Assembly: GCA_051453625.1 (NCBI GenBank)
Contig: JBOZIK010000001.1
Coordinates: 270,591,593 to 270,655,592 of the forward strand
Direction: 5' to 3'
From: Welwitschia mirabilis
Lineage: Eukaryota > Gnetophyta > Gnetopsida > Welwitschiales
DNA: 64,000 bases
How positions within the stretch are numbered: position 1 is the stretch's first letter; the number at the start of each line of letters is the position of its first letter. Position numbers and translations under genes: made by a program. The notes beneath the pieces are model-generated. The model saw only the letters and a list, made by a program, of their open reading frames with translations, ran no database searches and had not been told where the DNA came from. Below, one piece after another: positions 46,170 to 56,709 of this stretch.

Positions 46170-47080
46170 CATTAAAAGATGTAAACAACATGAAGTGTAA
46201 AGTGGAAGAGATCCATAATTTATGAGTTGAGGCTTAAGGAATTTCTGCATAACAACTTTAGAAGTGTATGTCACAATTTGGAGTAAGACATTGTAGTATT
46301 GCCAACTTGAATTGTAGTTTTGGATTTAATGGTTCAAGCACATTTTGGCTTGGTCAAAGTAAGGAGGTTGTTGAGATATTTTGGCTCAAGAAACTAAGTG
46401 GTTCAACTTAATTGTAAGCATATTCAATTGTTTTCTTAGAAATTCCTTGCATAAAAGATATGCTAAATCATAACATTTTTCCTAATCAAGTAATCATTAT
46501 CACCCTAAAAAATGAAAAAGATCATAAGTCATAATTAACAAAAGAGTTTGTGTAAATTTGAAGTCAATATGCCATGAGGTTAGTATTGCAATAAAGGTGA
46601 TTTGGCATTTCTATTAACATAAGAATAAGTTGTATGAATTTTTAGATTGATGATATCAATGGCCTTGAATAAGCTGTGTGAAATTGTTTACTAAAGAACA
46701 ATAGTGTCAAGCTAAAGGCTAGTCTATACCAACTACTTCCAACACGAAGGCAATTAAGAAGAACTTCGAACATGCACTTTGTAGTAAGTTTATCAAAATG
46801 AAGAAGAATGAATATGGCTTATATTATTACTATGAAGTGCTTAGTAAGATTGCATGATCCATGTTATGTATGAAGACACCCACTATAGTTTAAATTGCAA
46901 AATTAGTCTTTAGGAATATTGTGAAGGTCTATATGTCTGTAAAGGCAACATTTAATACATATTGTAGAGAATATTTTCAATATTAATATGATACAACCAA
47001 TCTATAAAAGTAGCAAGTTGGGAGATAAAAGTAGATGTTAATCAGTAGAGACTTGATCTTTTAGCAAGTTTAGAGTTCTT
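46170..47080 (+). repeat. 3' body segment of L2, shared with L1
   Basis: Homologous to 33940-34616. Shared words include TTTATGAGTTGAGGCTTAAG (46218) and AACAAAAGAGTTT (46544). It ends with TTCTTAAGGAGG before the LTR. It has no coding potential that I can see. Confidence 0.7.
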
Positions 47081-47094
47081 AAGGAGGTGAGAAA
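47081..47094 (+). other. Polypurine tract before L2 3' LTR
   Basis: AAGGAGGTGAGAAA immediately precedes the LTR start TGTCATATCTACATTT. Confidence 0.78.
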
Positions 47095-49566
47095 TGTCAT
47101 ATCTACATTTTTACTTTTCTTATAAAATTTGTAAAGGTTATGTTTAATGAAATATTTAGAAAATATTAAACTATTTGAAACCTCCAATTGTTATAAATAT
47201 TATGTTCTGGAGATGCAATCTTATTAAATTGTAATATGGATACCTTTTGATTAAATGTTTGCATACAATTTTCAAATGTTTTTGTGGTGGAAATTATTTC
47301 TTTTATTTACTTATGCACTTCTTAGAAATTATGCTTAATTAAATGTATATTGTGGAGGCACGTTATTTATCCTTTTTCCTTGTTTTTAAATGTGAAGCAT
47401 TATCTTTATTTATATTATTAAAAGCATCCGATGGCTAGGCAATGTTTTATGAGATATTATGTAACCCCTTATTAACCGTTGCTTCATGTTTTGTCCTTTT
47501 GTATCCTTGAGTTTCATCATCTTACACATTTTCCCTTACTTTAAATAGAGTCCTTCCTTTTGCAAGTCTAGTTTATTTTCCATAAACAATCTTGCCTTGA
47601 AATTTTAGAAGATTAGGAGGCTTAGGAGATTTAAAAAACTTAGAAGGTCTTTGAACATCGAACTTACAGGTATGGTTCTATACCCTTGTATTTCCTTAAT
47701 GGTTCCTTCTTATGCATTTGTTTATTGATATTGATGTGTATGTATTCTTGTAATTCGATTGTTAAGTCATATGTTGCTTAAATAAGAAAAACTCTATGTT
47801 GATGCATATCTCATCTTCATTTACTCTTTCCTTGATATCTTGAAGTTATCTTTCTATATGAGATCAAAATTTGTGATTAAATCCTATCGTACTCACCTTG
47901 TTTTCTTATTGTTGAAATCTTATCAAAGTGTTATGTTGTGGTCCAATCTATTTTAACTTCTTGATATTGTTTTATTTGAACTTATGGTTATGGATTTCCA
48001 TAGATCGCTGAATGAGTTAGTGGACTTCAAATATCACTATACGAGGCAATGAAGAGAGAATCCCACAAATCACTAAATGAGGTAATGGGAATATTATATT
48101 ATCATAGATCACCGAATGAGAAAGTGGGCTTTACAGATAGCTGAACAAGGCAATGAAGTTAATAATAATTCAGACTATATATATATATATATATAACCAT
48201 AGATCGTTGAATGAGGCAGTGGGCTTCAAATATCACTAAATGAGGAAGTGAAGTTAAATATTAATAGAGAACCATAGATCATCGAATGAGGTAGTGGATT
48301 TCACAGATCATCTAACAAGGTAGTGAAGTGATTTAGATTTTTTTATATTTAATATTCTCATTCATAACCATAAGGATAGTGTCTATATTATATCTTGATT
48401 TTCTTAAAGTCTTGATTGTATTTTCTATTTTAATTCTTGAATATTCTTAACAAACTACCTATTCTTGCCTAGACCATACTAAGAACTGTGAGATTTTCAC
48501 ATTTCTCATCCCATATATTTTTATGAAAGTGATAAATTTGGATTTTAATTGCTAAGACAAGCATGAATCTATAAAGGATCGTTGGATCTATATTGATGGA
48601 AAATCTTACTAAAAAATTGTTAATCCTTATTTGTCCTGATTACTTAGAGTCAAATGCCTAAGTTCAATGAATATTCAACATATTTTTCTATTGTGATGTA
48701 AGATAAACTTCATTTACTTATTTGTATGATTTGCAAAATTATGAAGCTTACTTAGAGGCTCATATTGCACTGAATGTTGAATGTTTTATCTAAATTTTTT
48801 GCAATAAAATATGTTTGTATGAGATCATATTTTCCATTATTATTTGATGGAATTATATGAGAGTCTTGAATCTTTAGTCATGAATTTATTCTGTTGTTTG
48901 AAATGCTAATTGAAAATTATGAATTTTTGGTAATTATGATTTGGCAAACTAATTTTAAGTTACATTTGGAATATGAAAAATTACCTTGAAAATCCCTTGT
49001 CATATGGAGTTTTTAGAAGAATTTTTCTTAGATATTATGTTTATCTATTTTTAGTAAATTCTTTTTAATGGACATTTGATTTTCCCTCCTTTTCTAAAGA
49101 TTTACACCCCATGTAAAGGGAGCTAATTCAATCCTTTTTAAATTAGTTTGATGTTATAAAGTTATGAGTCCTCTTTAATTAATTTAATATTATAAAATTT
49201 GTTTAGAAGAGAAGCCTTCTTAATTTAATTTAATTTAATATGATGAAGTAAGTTTATGAAAGGAGAGGGAAAATTTATTACAAATGAATGGTTAGTGTTC
49301 ATGGTGAGACTTAAGCTACCAATTACTCCCTTCTCAATAATGATAAATTTGGAATAATTAAGGCATCACGGATGAGAGGATCACTTAAAGAAAACCATTA
49401 TTAAAGAAAGTTACAAATTCTTGAGATGGACATTATAGAAAATAAATTTTCTATTAATAATATAGATAGTTTAATTAATGATTTAATAGAGTGGAATAAT
49501 GAGGATTTAATCCCTTACTAAATAAGTATCATTCATAAATTTAGAAAAAGAAAAGAAAGCATTACA
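47095..49566 (+). repeat. L2 3' LTR
   Basis: 2,472 bases, TG start and CA end (AAGCATTACA). It is uninterrupted by gaps and serves as the reference for the left copy. It is followed by TTTTGGGTATCAAAGC (49567-49582), a primer-site-like sequence not expected after a 3' LTR. Confidence 0.8.
47998..48330 (+). repeat. Minisatellite in L2 LTR (right copy)
   Basis: Several degenerate units based on ATAGATCGCTGAATGAG, then GCAGTGG or GCAATGAAG. A (TA)n run interrupts it at about 48176-48195. The array is about twice as long as in the left LTR. Confidence 0.8.
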
Positions 49567-51350
49567 TTTTGGGTATCAAAGCAACAGAGCAAGTTTTGAA
49601 GTTTTGAACATTATAAATTTGGGGTTTTACAAGTAGCAAACTAAAAATTTCAAGAGAAATAGACAGAAAATGTAGCCATTCAACTTTAGAAGTATGAAAT
49701 TTATTTAAATAAAATGTAGGGTCATTCTAATGATGGTCTAGCTCCCTTTAGGTAATGTATTTACATCTACTCTAATGATGAATTACATGACTAAAAGCCT
49801 AGCATTCTATTAAGACAAACATCTATAGATGCCTATGAAGACAGTACTTATTACTTTACCAATGTAGATTTCTTTTGTGCCCATATGGTCTAGATGCCTA
49901 TTTTGGAATGGCTTCTCACATAGATGGTTATATTATCATTTCACAAATATTCTTAAGGAAAAATTAAATTTATTTTCCACACTAATACTATGCTCTTGGT
50001 TCTGTCAAAATTAATATTTATCTAGATAATGTCTATGATAAATGGAATTTATTATTAATCAAAATTTATACATTTTTACCTATAGTATCATTTGTTTTAG
50101 TGTCATTTAAAATAATAAAATTTTATATAATAACTCTTTTTTTAATACTTGATACAAAAGTTACAATAGTAGCAGGTGATAATGTGAAAGAAGAAGATAG
50201 AAATAGTGCCCTTGAAAGTGGTTATATAATTGTTTATGATGCTCATCTTTTATACTATCAGAGATTTGTAGAATTCTTAATTGGTTTGTTAAGTTGGCTT
50301 CCTACTAGAAGGTATGCCCAAATTTAATACTTGTTCTTTTAGCTTAAATTTCAGTAATAGCCTTTGCTAGTTTCTTTGAGATTGGTTTGTTAATAATCTT
50401 TTCTTAGATAACTCAAATTTTTATGTAGATAGTATGTAATACTTATGTTACTTAATTTCATAAATTTATTGTCATTGTTTATCTCCATGCAACATGTGTT
50501 TATCAAAGCATTTTTCAAGGATATGTAAGAAATTATTTTATATTCCCATCATTCCTTATGAGTCATTGGTTCTTTAAAATATTTTATGATAGGCATTTTA
50601 GACCAATCATTGAAGACCTTCCTATTGTATCTAAGTGCCATCTTAGCACACTCTATAGTACACTTTCTGTAACTCAATTAAACCACATGTATTTAGAAAA
50701 TATTTTATTGTATGACAAGAAAATAATGGATGTACATAGAGCTAGGTAGGTGTTACTTACAATGCCATACTACAAATATGGCTTGGCTTCTTGTGTGCCT
50801 TTTTAAGGTGTTAGACTAAGTTTAAGTATAATAGTCAATCAAGCCACAAAGTTAACTACTAAGTATAATACTCAATTACTAGTTGGATTTATTTTTCTAC
50901 CTATCATATGTAACATCCATTTGAGTTGAAATCTTTTTCATTCTTTGATAAATATAGGTTGTAGCATAAACTAGGTGGAAAGCATATGTAGCAGGCAACC
51001 AGTAAGCAACAAAATAGATAGATAGAGCTATATATGCATCAACATAAATAAAGGCCTATAATGTAAGTTTCCTGGGAATTAGATAGGTAGTTAAGCTGTA
51101 ATCCTTAAAAGCTATACATTGTTCTAGCTAGACAATCTTTATAGAATCTATCTTATGAATTTTCATCCTTTATTATGTAACAATATTAATTGAATATAAT
51201 TGGAGCATGGCACGTTATGTTTTCTAGGAAGTCTTTCATATCCACAATACTAGCTAAAGGGAGAGCCTAACCTATTATATGGCAGGAGCTATAACTTGCT
51301 TCTCTGGCTTGCCTTTTTCATTGAATTCTACATGTATTTTATATTTTTTC
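49567..51350. other. CACTA interior, right; no recognisable gene
   Basis: It starts with primer-site-like bases next to the L2 LTR. Open frames at 50100-50327 (75 residues, containing TIVAGDNVKEEDR) and 50558-50749 (63 residues) show no motif I can assign. Their neighbourhood is AT-rich and without clear intron signals. I do not call a gene. Confidence 0.45.
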
Positions 51351-51359
51351 CCACTTGTA

Positions 51360-51677
51360 TATTTAAAGGCATTTATTTGGGAAAATGCCTTGAAATCCTT
51401 TTAAGATATTTATTTTGACAAATTCCTCAAATTCCTTTCAAGGACCTTTTGAGGACATTTGTGTAGACTTTTGAGGCATTTCTTATTAAAGCGCCTTAAA
51501 AAGTCTTATGAGGTTTTTTATTTAAATGCCTTAGAAACGCCTTAAAATCATATAGGCTTTTAAGATAAGACCTTTTAAGGCATTTTATGAAGAAACACAT
51601 TAAAGTGTTTAAGGAATTTTTTTAGTGCCTTTTAAGGCATTTTATAAATCCCTTAAAAGCCCATATTTCTTGTAGTG
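51360..51677. repeat. CACTA right end and subterminal repeats
   Basis: Dense short repeats in both directions occur before the terminal ATTTCTTGTAGTG: AAGGCATTTATTTGGGAAAA, AAATGCCTTAGAAACGCC, CCTTTTAAGGCATTTTATG and GTGCCTTTTAAGGCATTTTA. They mirror the left subterminal zone in unit and spacing and are more numerous. Confidence 0.9.
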
Positions 51678-51680
51678 AAT

Positions 51681-52273
51681 GTAACCAATTTATCATTTAT
51701 TCCTCTTGGATTGTGTGCAAGTAGTTTATGAGAATCTATTTGGAGTAATAGTAAAATAAAATTAATTCAAAATAGCCTTGGTCTTTTTAGTTATTCTTGA
51801 TTCCCCTTTCACTTAAGAATCCTTATCATTTCATATCTTACCATGGATCATACTAGGAATTGTGATGATTTCACAATTCTCATATCATATTATATGTGTA
51901 GATTTAGATACTGGCATAAATTTTAGTCATTAAGGAAGATGTACTTATTATGGATGGTTTGGAATACTTTCATTACTTATCTTATGCTTATGTACTAGTA
52001 GTTGTAAAATGTGAAAGAGTACTACTATTGTAAATTTTCTATGAATGTTTTATAAACATTATAACTCTCATTTTTGTATGTAATACAATTTTAAGTTTTA
52101 CTTGTTCTTCATCATGTTATTATGATGTTGCAATTGCCTCTTTATAATCATATTTTAATATTAGATCGAGATTTTAATTAAAACATGATATATTTTTAAT
52201 TTAGTGCTAAGGACTGTTGAAAACATTGCATTAAGTAACATTCATAGTTTTGGTTAAAAGTTAGGACATTACA
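51681..52273 (+). repeat. L1-family LTR (copy c), right segment
   Basis: It resumes the L1 alignment after the CACTA element: CATTTATTCCTCTTGGATTG here, CATTTGCTCCTCCTAGATTG near 19039 in copy b. It ends GACATTACA at 52273. The AAT at 51678-51680 is the second copy of the target site. Confidence 0.85.
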
Positions 52274-55200
52274 TTCCTTTATCTTATTGTTTTAAAAATC
52301 TTCAAAGAAACATCTTTTCCTTTTCCAAAAAGTGCCTTTAGATTATGCCTATAATGATAAATCCTTCAAAAAATATAACTTAGGATATCTTGGACTTTTA
52401 GATTATAGAAAATATTATCTTTTCAATAATTTATACTTTAAGTTGAGACTTAGAGAACTTCCTAAGTATATCAAACCTACCTCAATAATTCATCCTAAGA
52501 ATATTTCTCCAAATTTTTTGACTCCTAATAAAACCATTAATATTTTTCATCTTCAATACCAATCTTTAGATTAAATCTGTAATTGTAATTCTTCATATCA
52601 TGTGTTTAATAAGAGATTATTCTTTCATGAATTGTTTGAGCTCTTTATCTCTCATATTGCAAATAAATTTTATAAAGTCAAAATATTACCTTCTAATGCA
52701 TATGTACCTTTCATGTTTTATCAATTAATCTCTATTTTATTTGGTTCTTACATATCTTAAAAAATATAATACCTTAGGATCGGAACAAATTCTTCTTTCT
52801 TTTTCTTTTTCTTTCTTGCAAATAAACTGTTGAGTAGAATTTAGGATTTAAATAAAACTTGCTTTTAGCTTACTTTGGTTTTTCATTTTGATTTTATGTT
52901 ATTATGTTTTTGTCCTTAGTTTTTATTTTTATTTTACTAAATAAATATATCTCTAAATGATTAGATCTTTATCTTTTAAAGAAGGTATACTTTTAATGGA
53001 TTAGTTGAGATTTCCAATTTGAACACTAGGGAAATTTGAAAAAAAATGGAGAATAGTTAAATATCTATGAGTTATCAAATCTTGAACATGATAAAAGAAA
53101 TTTCTTTGAAAAGTCCTTCTACCATTATTTTGAAAAGTCCTTCTACCATTATATAAATTATTTCTTAGCTTATTCTTTTAGTGAATATCATGCTATCACT
53201 TGAACATCTTTAAAACTTGATTAATATTTCACTTTATAAAGTTATTATGACTAATACTTTTTACTTAAGCATTTTAAAGTGATAAGATTAGATTAATCCA
53301 ATNNNNNNNNNNNNNNNNNNNNNNNNNNNNNNNNNNNNNNNNNNNNNNNNNNNNNNNNNNNNNNNNNNNNNNNNNNNNNNNNNNNNNNNNNNNNNNNNNN
53401 NNNNNNNNNNNNNNNNNNNNNNNNNNNNNNNNNNNNNNNNNNNNNNNNNNNNNNNNNNNNNNNNNNNNNNNNNNNNNNNNNNNNNNNNNNNNNNNNNNNN
53501 NNNNNNNNNNNNNNNNNNNNNNNNNNNNNNNNNNNNNNNNNNNNNNNNNNNNNNNNNNNNNNNNNNNNNNNNNNNNNNNNNNNNNNNNNNNNNNNNNNNN
53601 NNNNNNNNNNNNNNNNNNNNNNNNNNNNNNNNNNNNNNNNNNNNNNNNNNNNNNNNNNNNNNNNNNNNNNNNNNNNNNNNNNNNNNNNNNNNNNNNNNNN
53701 NNNNNNNNNNNNNNNNNNNNNNNNNNNNNNNNNNNNNNNNNNNNNNNNNNNNNNNNNNNNNNNNNNNNNNNNNNNNNNNNNTTTTGTTTTTTATGTTTTC
53801 TCTCAATGGTGTGAGCTTTTAGTTATTCAGGTATGTTATTTCTTATCTTTTATTTCATTTCTTTACCTTCATCTAGAAGAGCGCATGGTCACATGGGATT
53901 TATTTTAAGAAGTATTTAGAAAAGGGTAAAAAAAAGAAAGAGAAAATGAAAAGAATAAGAATGATCATGATCTATTATTTTTATGCTAAATACATGGTCA
54001 CCATGATGTCCTATCACATTAGAGTAAATTTTTCTTAGAGGAATTCTTGGTAGTATTGATAGCAATGGGAACTCCACTAGGAGGTCCATTGGCCATGCTT
54101 CATGGATTCTACTTCTCTGACTATTGTTTTACTCCACTCACATGGATTAAAATAAAATACTTTGAGGCTATGGGATCAATGGTGTTTCTAGTGTCATTAG
54201 GAGTATTACTTATTTTTGAATTTTTTCAAGTTTAGTTCTTAAATTTTCTTTTTGAGTTTTGATGCATCCTATTTTTCAATAAATTGGAAGTTCATGATAC
54301 ATTTCATAATCTTTCTTTTCTTGGTGCATTATAAATTTACCTACTTTATCATGCCTTTTTTATCACAATTCTTAGCCATTTCCCATCTTTTGAGCTTTCT
54401 GATAACTTCTAAAACCTACTTGATGCTATTTAAGCTTAACTTATTTCACTAATAACTTCAATTTTTCCAATATTTTGAAAAACCATGTCATATACATTGT
54501 CATCTAGATGATTAAGGGGATGATGCATACATATTTTTTAAGGTGCATCATCTTTTTGTTCCTTTTTTTTTTTTACCTCTTTTGAATCCTTTTTTCTTAC
54601 ATAAAATGCTACTCCCAATCCTACTTGTTTTTCTTACTTATACCCAACATGCATTTCCATCTTTTCTCTTTTTACATTAATGCAATATGGGACATATTAA
54701 TTCACTTGGGTGGTGTAGGACATATATTTTAAGATATTTTGAGCAAAAAATTTAAATTTTTAAGAGTTATTTTTATATTTTCATGAGACATATTTTTTAA
54801 TATTCTTATCTAATTTTCATCACCTATTATTTGAATGAGATCAATTATGGATATTGTTTAGTAAAACATGTACTTAACAATAGAATACTTGTAGTTTGTT
54901 TTCCTTGTTATATTAATATAAGCAATTCATGAGATCATGAATAAAAGAAATAATGTTATGATTAATTATTTTTTATATATTTTCTCTTATAGATTGTAAT
55001 TAAAAACTCAAATGTTGATGTCATCACTCTTTTTGACCATACATGCACATCATTTATCTAAGTTATTATGGTTATGTATTATGATGATTATTTTTCTTAT
55101 GACATACAATTTTTATATTTTTGATGTGTTAAAGTTTTAAATGAGGAACTAATATAGAAGTAATTGCTTTAATCTTGTTTTTGAACAAACATGATTGTAG

Positions 55201-55447
55201 GTAATTGATTTTACAAATTGATTTTTAAAAGCCTATCATCCCAATAATTATCTAGATGATGTTCCAGATGACATCATGATCACAACATCTACCAACATAA
55301 ACATTTTAGTTTATTTGATTTTTAGATTTAATCCTACATATTGAGATTACTAAATTTGATGTACATATTTCTAGTTAATGTTTTATCTTAGTTAGTTTGA
55401 CTCATACCTATAGTTGTTTGCCAATTTTTTTAGTGACTAACAAGTCT
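52274..55447. other. 3' part of outer Athila-like element; no recognisable gene; 479-N gap
   Basis: It should hold reverse transcriptase, integrase and 3' noncoding sequence of the outer element, but I see no such motif. The open frame at 52332-52574 (80 residues) is Tyr/Lys/Leu-rich without a domain. The frames at 54047-54235 and 54252-54452 are hydrophobic and unassigned. A direct repeat of TTTGAAAAGTCCTTCTACCA is at 53103 and 53129. The gap is 53303-53781. Confidence 0.5.
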
Positions 55448-55460
55448 AAGTATGGGGCTA
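55445..55460 (+). other. Polypurine-like tract of Athila-like element
   Basis: TCTAAGTATGGGGCTA just before the LTR resembles the 'TCTAAGTGTGGGGG' tract typical of Athila/Tat 3' ends. It marks the following LTR as a 3' LTR. Confidence 0.65.
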
Positions 55461-56709
55461 TGTTGTAATTCCAATTTTTATGTTTTTGATGGGGTATTTT
55501 GAGTAGTTTTACAAGACATTTAGAAAGGTTTAAGCAGAAAACAATGAGTATTGAGAGACACAGAGAAAATCACCTAAATATATAAAGACTAATACATTTG
55601 AAGTTATTTTAAATAAATTTTAATAATTTAGATTTCAAGAAGGAATTAATAATCTATAAATTCAAATTCATTAGATGGAAGAGCTTCTCAAATCCTATCA
55701 TCCCCTTAATTATGTGGATAACAGTATAAGATAAAAACACTTGTAAGCTAATTAAGACATCGACTGGATCAAGATGCATGCTAATGTGGACCTCTATTAA
55801 TGTGGCAACATCTCCTACATTATTCAAATGACCATCAGGATGACATCTAAAATTAGTTAATGCATCAAACATCATCTAACTTATGCAATGTGTCATATGC
55901 CCTCTGTGAATCATTAAGGTTTTTAATGAATTTGTTAAATTTGCTATTGTTAGAGTTTGTAGCTATAAATAAAGTCTTCCTTTATCCTTAATTCCAATTT
56001 TATCTTTTTTTGCATTGAAAATTCTCATGATATAAGATTAAAGGGTAAAAGGTCCATCCGTTAATTGCAGAGAGGAGTCTTTCTTGGCGTTAAGATGTAT
56101 CTTCTTCATTAAGGTGCTACTGCTTTATAATGGGATGTTGATTTGACTTTTAATGAAAACTATTTTTAGTTTTATTCATGTGCATGTCCCTTATGGTTTA
56201 TCTTGTTGATGATTTTATGATAGTTTCATTTATGATATAGCTCATCAAGGGCAACCTTTATCAAGGTTGAAGTTATTAGTTTAGGAACTTGCATTATATT
56301 TTACATTTCCTAAAATAATCATTGCATGTTTTCTATATTCTATTCAACATACTTAATAGCCTATATTATTTAGGATTAGTACCATTTTCCTTTATTAATC
56401 TAGGTTATACAAGGCTAAACTTGATAATAGAGATTTGCTAGTGAGATGGATATTGCATTTAGAGTAGTTTGCATTTGCATAACATAGTATGTTTATTTTC
56501 TTACATTGTGATTTTCATTTTGAACCATAAAAGAAAAATACAAAAATACATTACTAAAATCAATTTTGTAGCTTCGATCCTAGTGCCTTTGATGTATTAT
56601 GACATTCAGGTTCACTTTATTCTATACTAGTCTTTATGTTTTGCAATATATTTGTGAGTGATAGGATTTGTTAAAGGACATAACAATTGGATCAATATGC
56701 ACTGCAATA
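55461..56709 (+). repeat. 3' LTR of Athila-like element
   Basis: Homologous to 13451-14704 over its whole length (TTTTTGATGGGGTATTTT near 55483, GATCAAGATGCATGCTAATG near 55767, GAGGAGTCTTTCTTGG near 56070). It is not followed by a primer site, unlike the first copy. The minus-strand open frame at 55654-55875 is LTR sequence. Confidence 0.8.

Larger units (their letters stand above)
40158..49566 (+). mobile_element. L2-family LTR element, nonautonomous-looking
   Basis: Same-orientation LTRs lie at 40158-43333 and 47095-49566, with a 3.76-kb body between them. The body begins with iMet-type primer-site sequence and ends in a polypurine tract, so the structure is complete, but no gag or pol is readable. 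The LTR start (TGTCATATCTACATT), polypurine tract and 3' body resemble those of L1. A matching target duplication was not found (AGCAG on the left, TTTTG on the right). The right LTR is itself followed by primer-site-like bases, so the right copy might instead be the 5' LTR of a lost neighbour. Confidence 0.62.
35644..51677. mobile_element. CACTA (En/Spm-type) DNA transposon, 16.0 kb with nested LTR element
   Basis: The left end is CACTACTAGAAAT (35644-35656). The right end is ATTTCTTGTAGTG (51665-51677), the inverted copy with one mismatch in 13. A 3-base AAT duplication flanks both ends (35641-35643 and 51678-51680), as is standard for CACTA elements. The sister L1 LTR shows the uninterrupted site. 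Subterminal zones of about 300 bases hold repeats of TTTTAAGGCATTT and its complement. Removing the L2 insertion (40158-49566) leaves about 6.6 kb. I do not recognise a transposase in it, so it is probably a nonautonomous or decayed copy. Confidence 0.9.
17924..52273 (+). mobile_element. L1-family LTR element, probably nonautonomous, with nested insertions
   Basis: Same-orientation LTRs lie at 17924-19569 (1.65 kb) and 34631-35643 plus 51681-52273 (1.6 kb once the CACTA insertion is removed). The right LTR is preceded by a polypurine tract at 34617-34630. The body outside the nested Sirevirus is 19570-23231 plus 31140-34616, about 7.1 kb. No gag or pol is recognisable there, which suggests a large nonautonomous derivative. 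LTRs starting TGTCATGTCTA with an AAGGGATAGAAAAA tract resemble those of chromovirus-type gypsy elements. The target duplication is not clear. The two LTRs could instead be unrelated solo copies. Confidence 0.55.
13451..56709 (+). mobile_element. Outer Athila-like Ty3/gypsy element, split by nested insertions
   Basis: Two same-orientation LTRs of about 1.25 kb, 13451-14704 and 55461-56709, bound the element. The left one is followed by a tRNA-Asp primer site, gag and protease; the right one is preceded by a polypurine-like tract. The body is interrupted at about 17924-52273 by an L1 element that carries further insertions. The element's own sequence is therefore about 8.9 kb (13451-17923 and 52274-56709). 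Reverse transcriptase and integrase are not visible in either half, so this copy is either deleted or was nonautonomous. No matching 5-base target duplication is evident (TGAGG left, GATGT right), so the pairing rests on order, orientation and LTR similarity. Confidence 0.62.

Noticed and set aside
47998-48330. Possible CRISPR-like array (regularly spaced repeats)
   Set aside because: Units are degenerate, spacers are not unique, the array lies in both L2 LTRs and the genome is a plant's.
50100-50749. Possible acyltransferase-like host gene
   Set aside because: GDNVKEEDR recalls a motif of such enzymes, but the HX4D box is missing and the rest does not fit.
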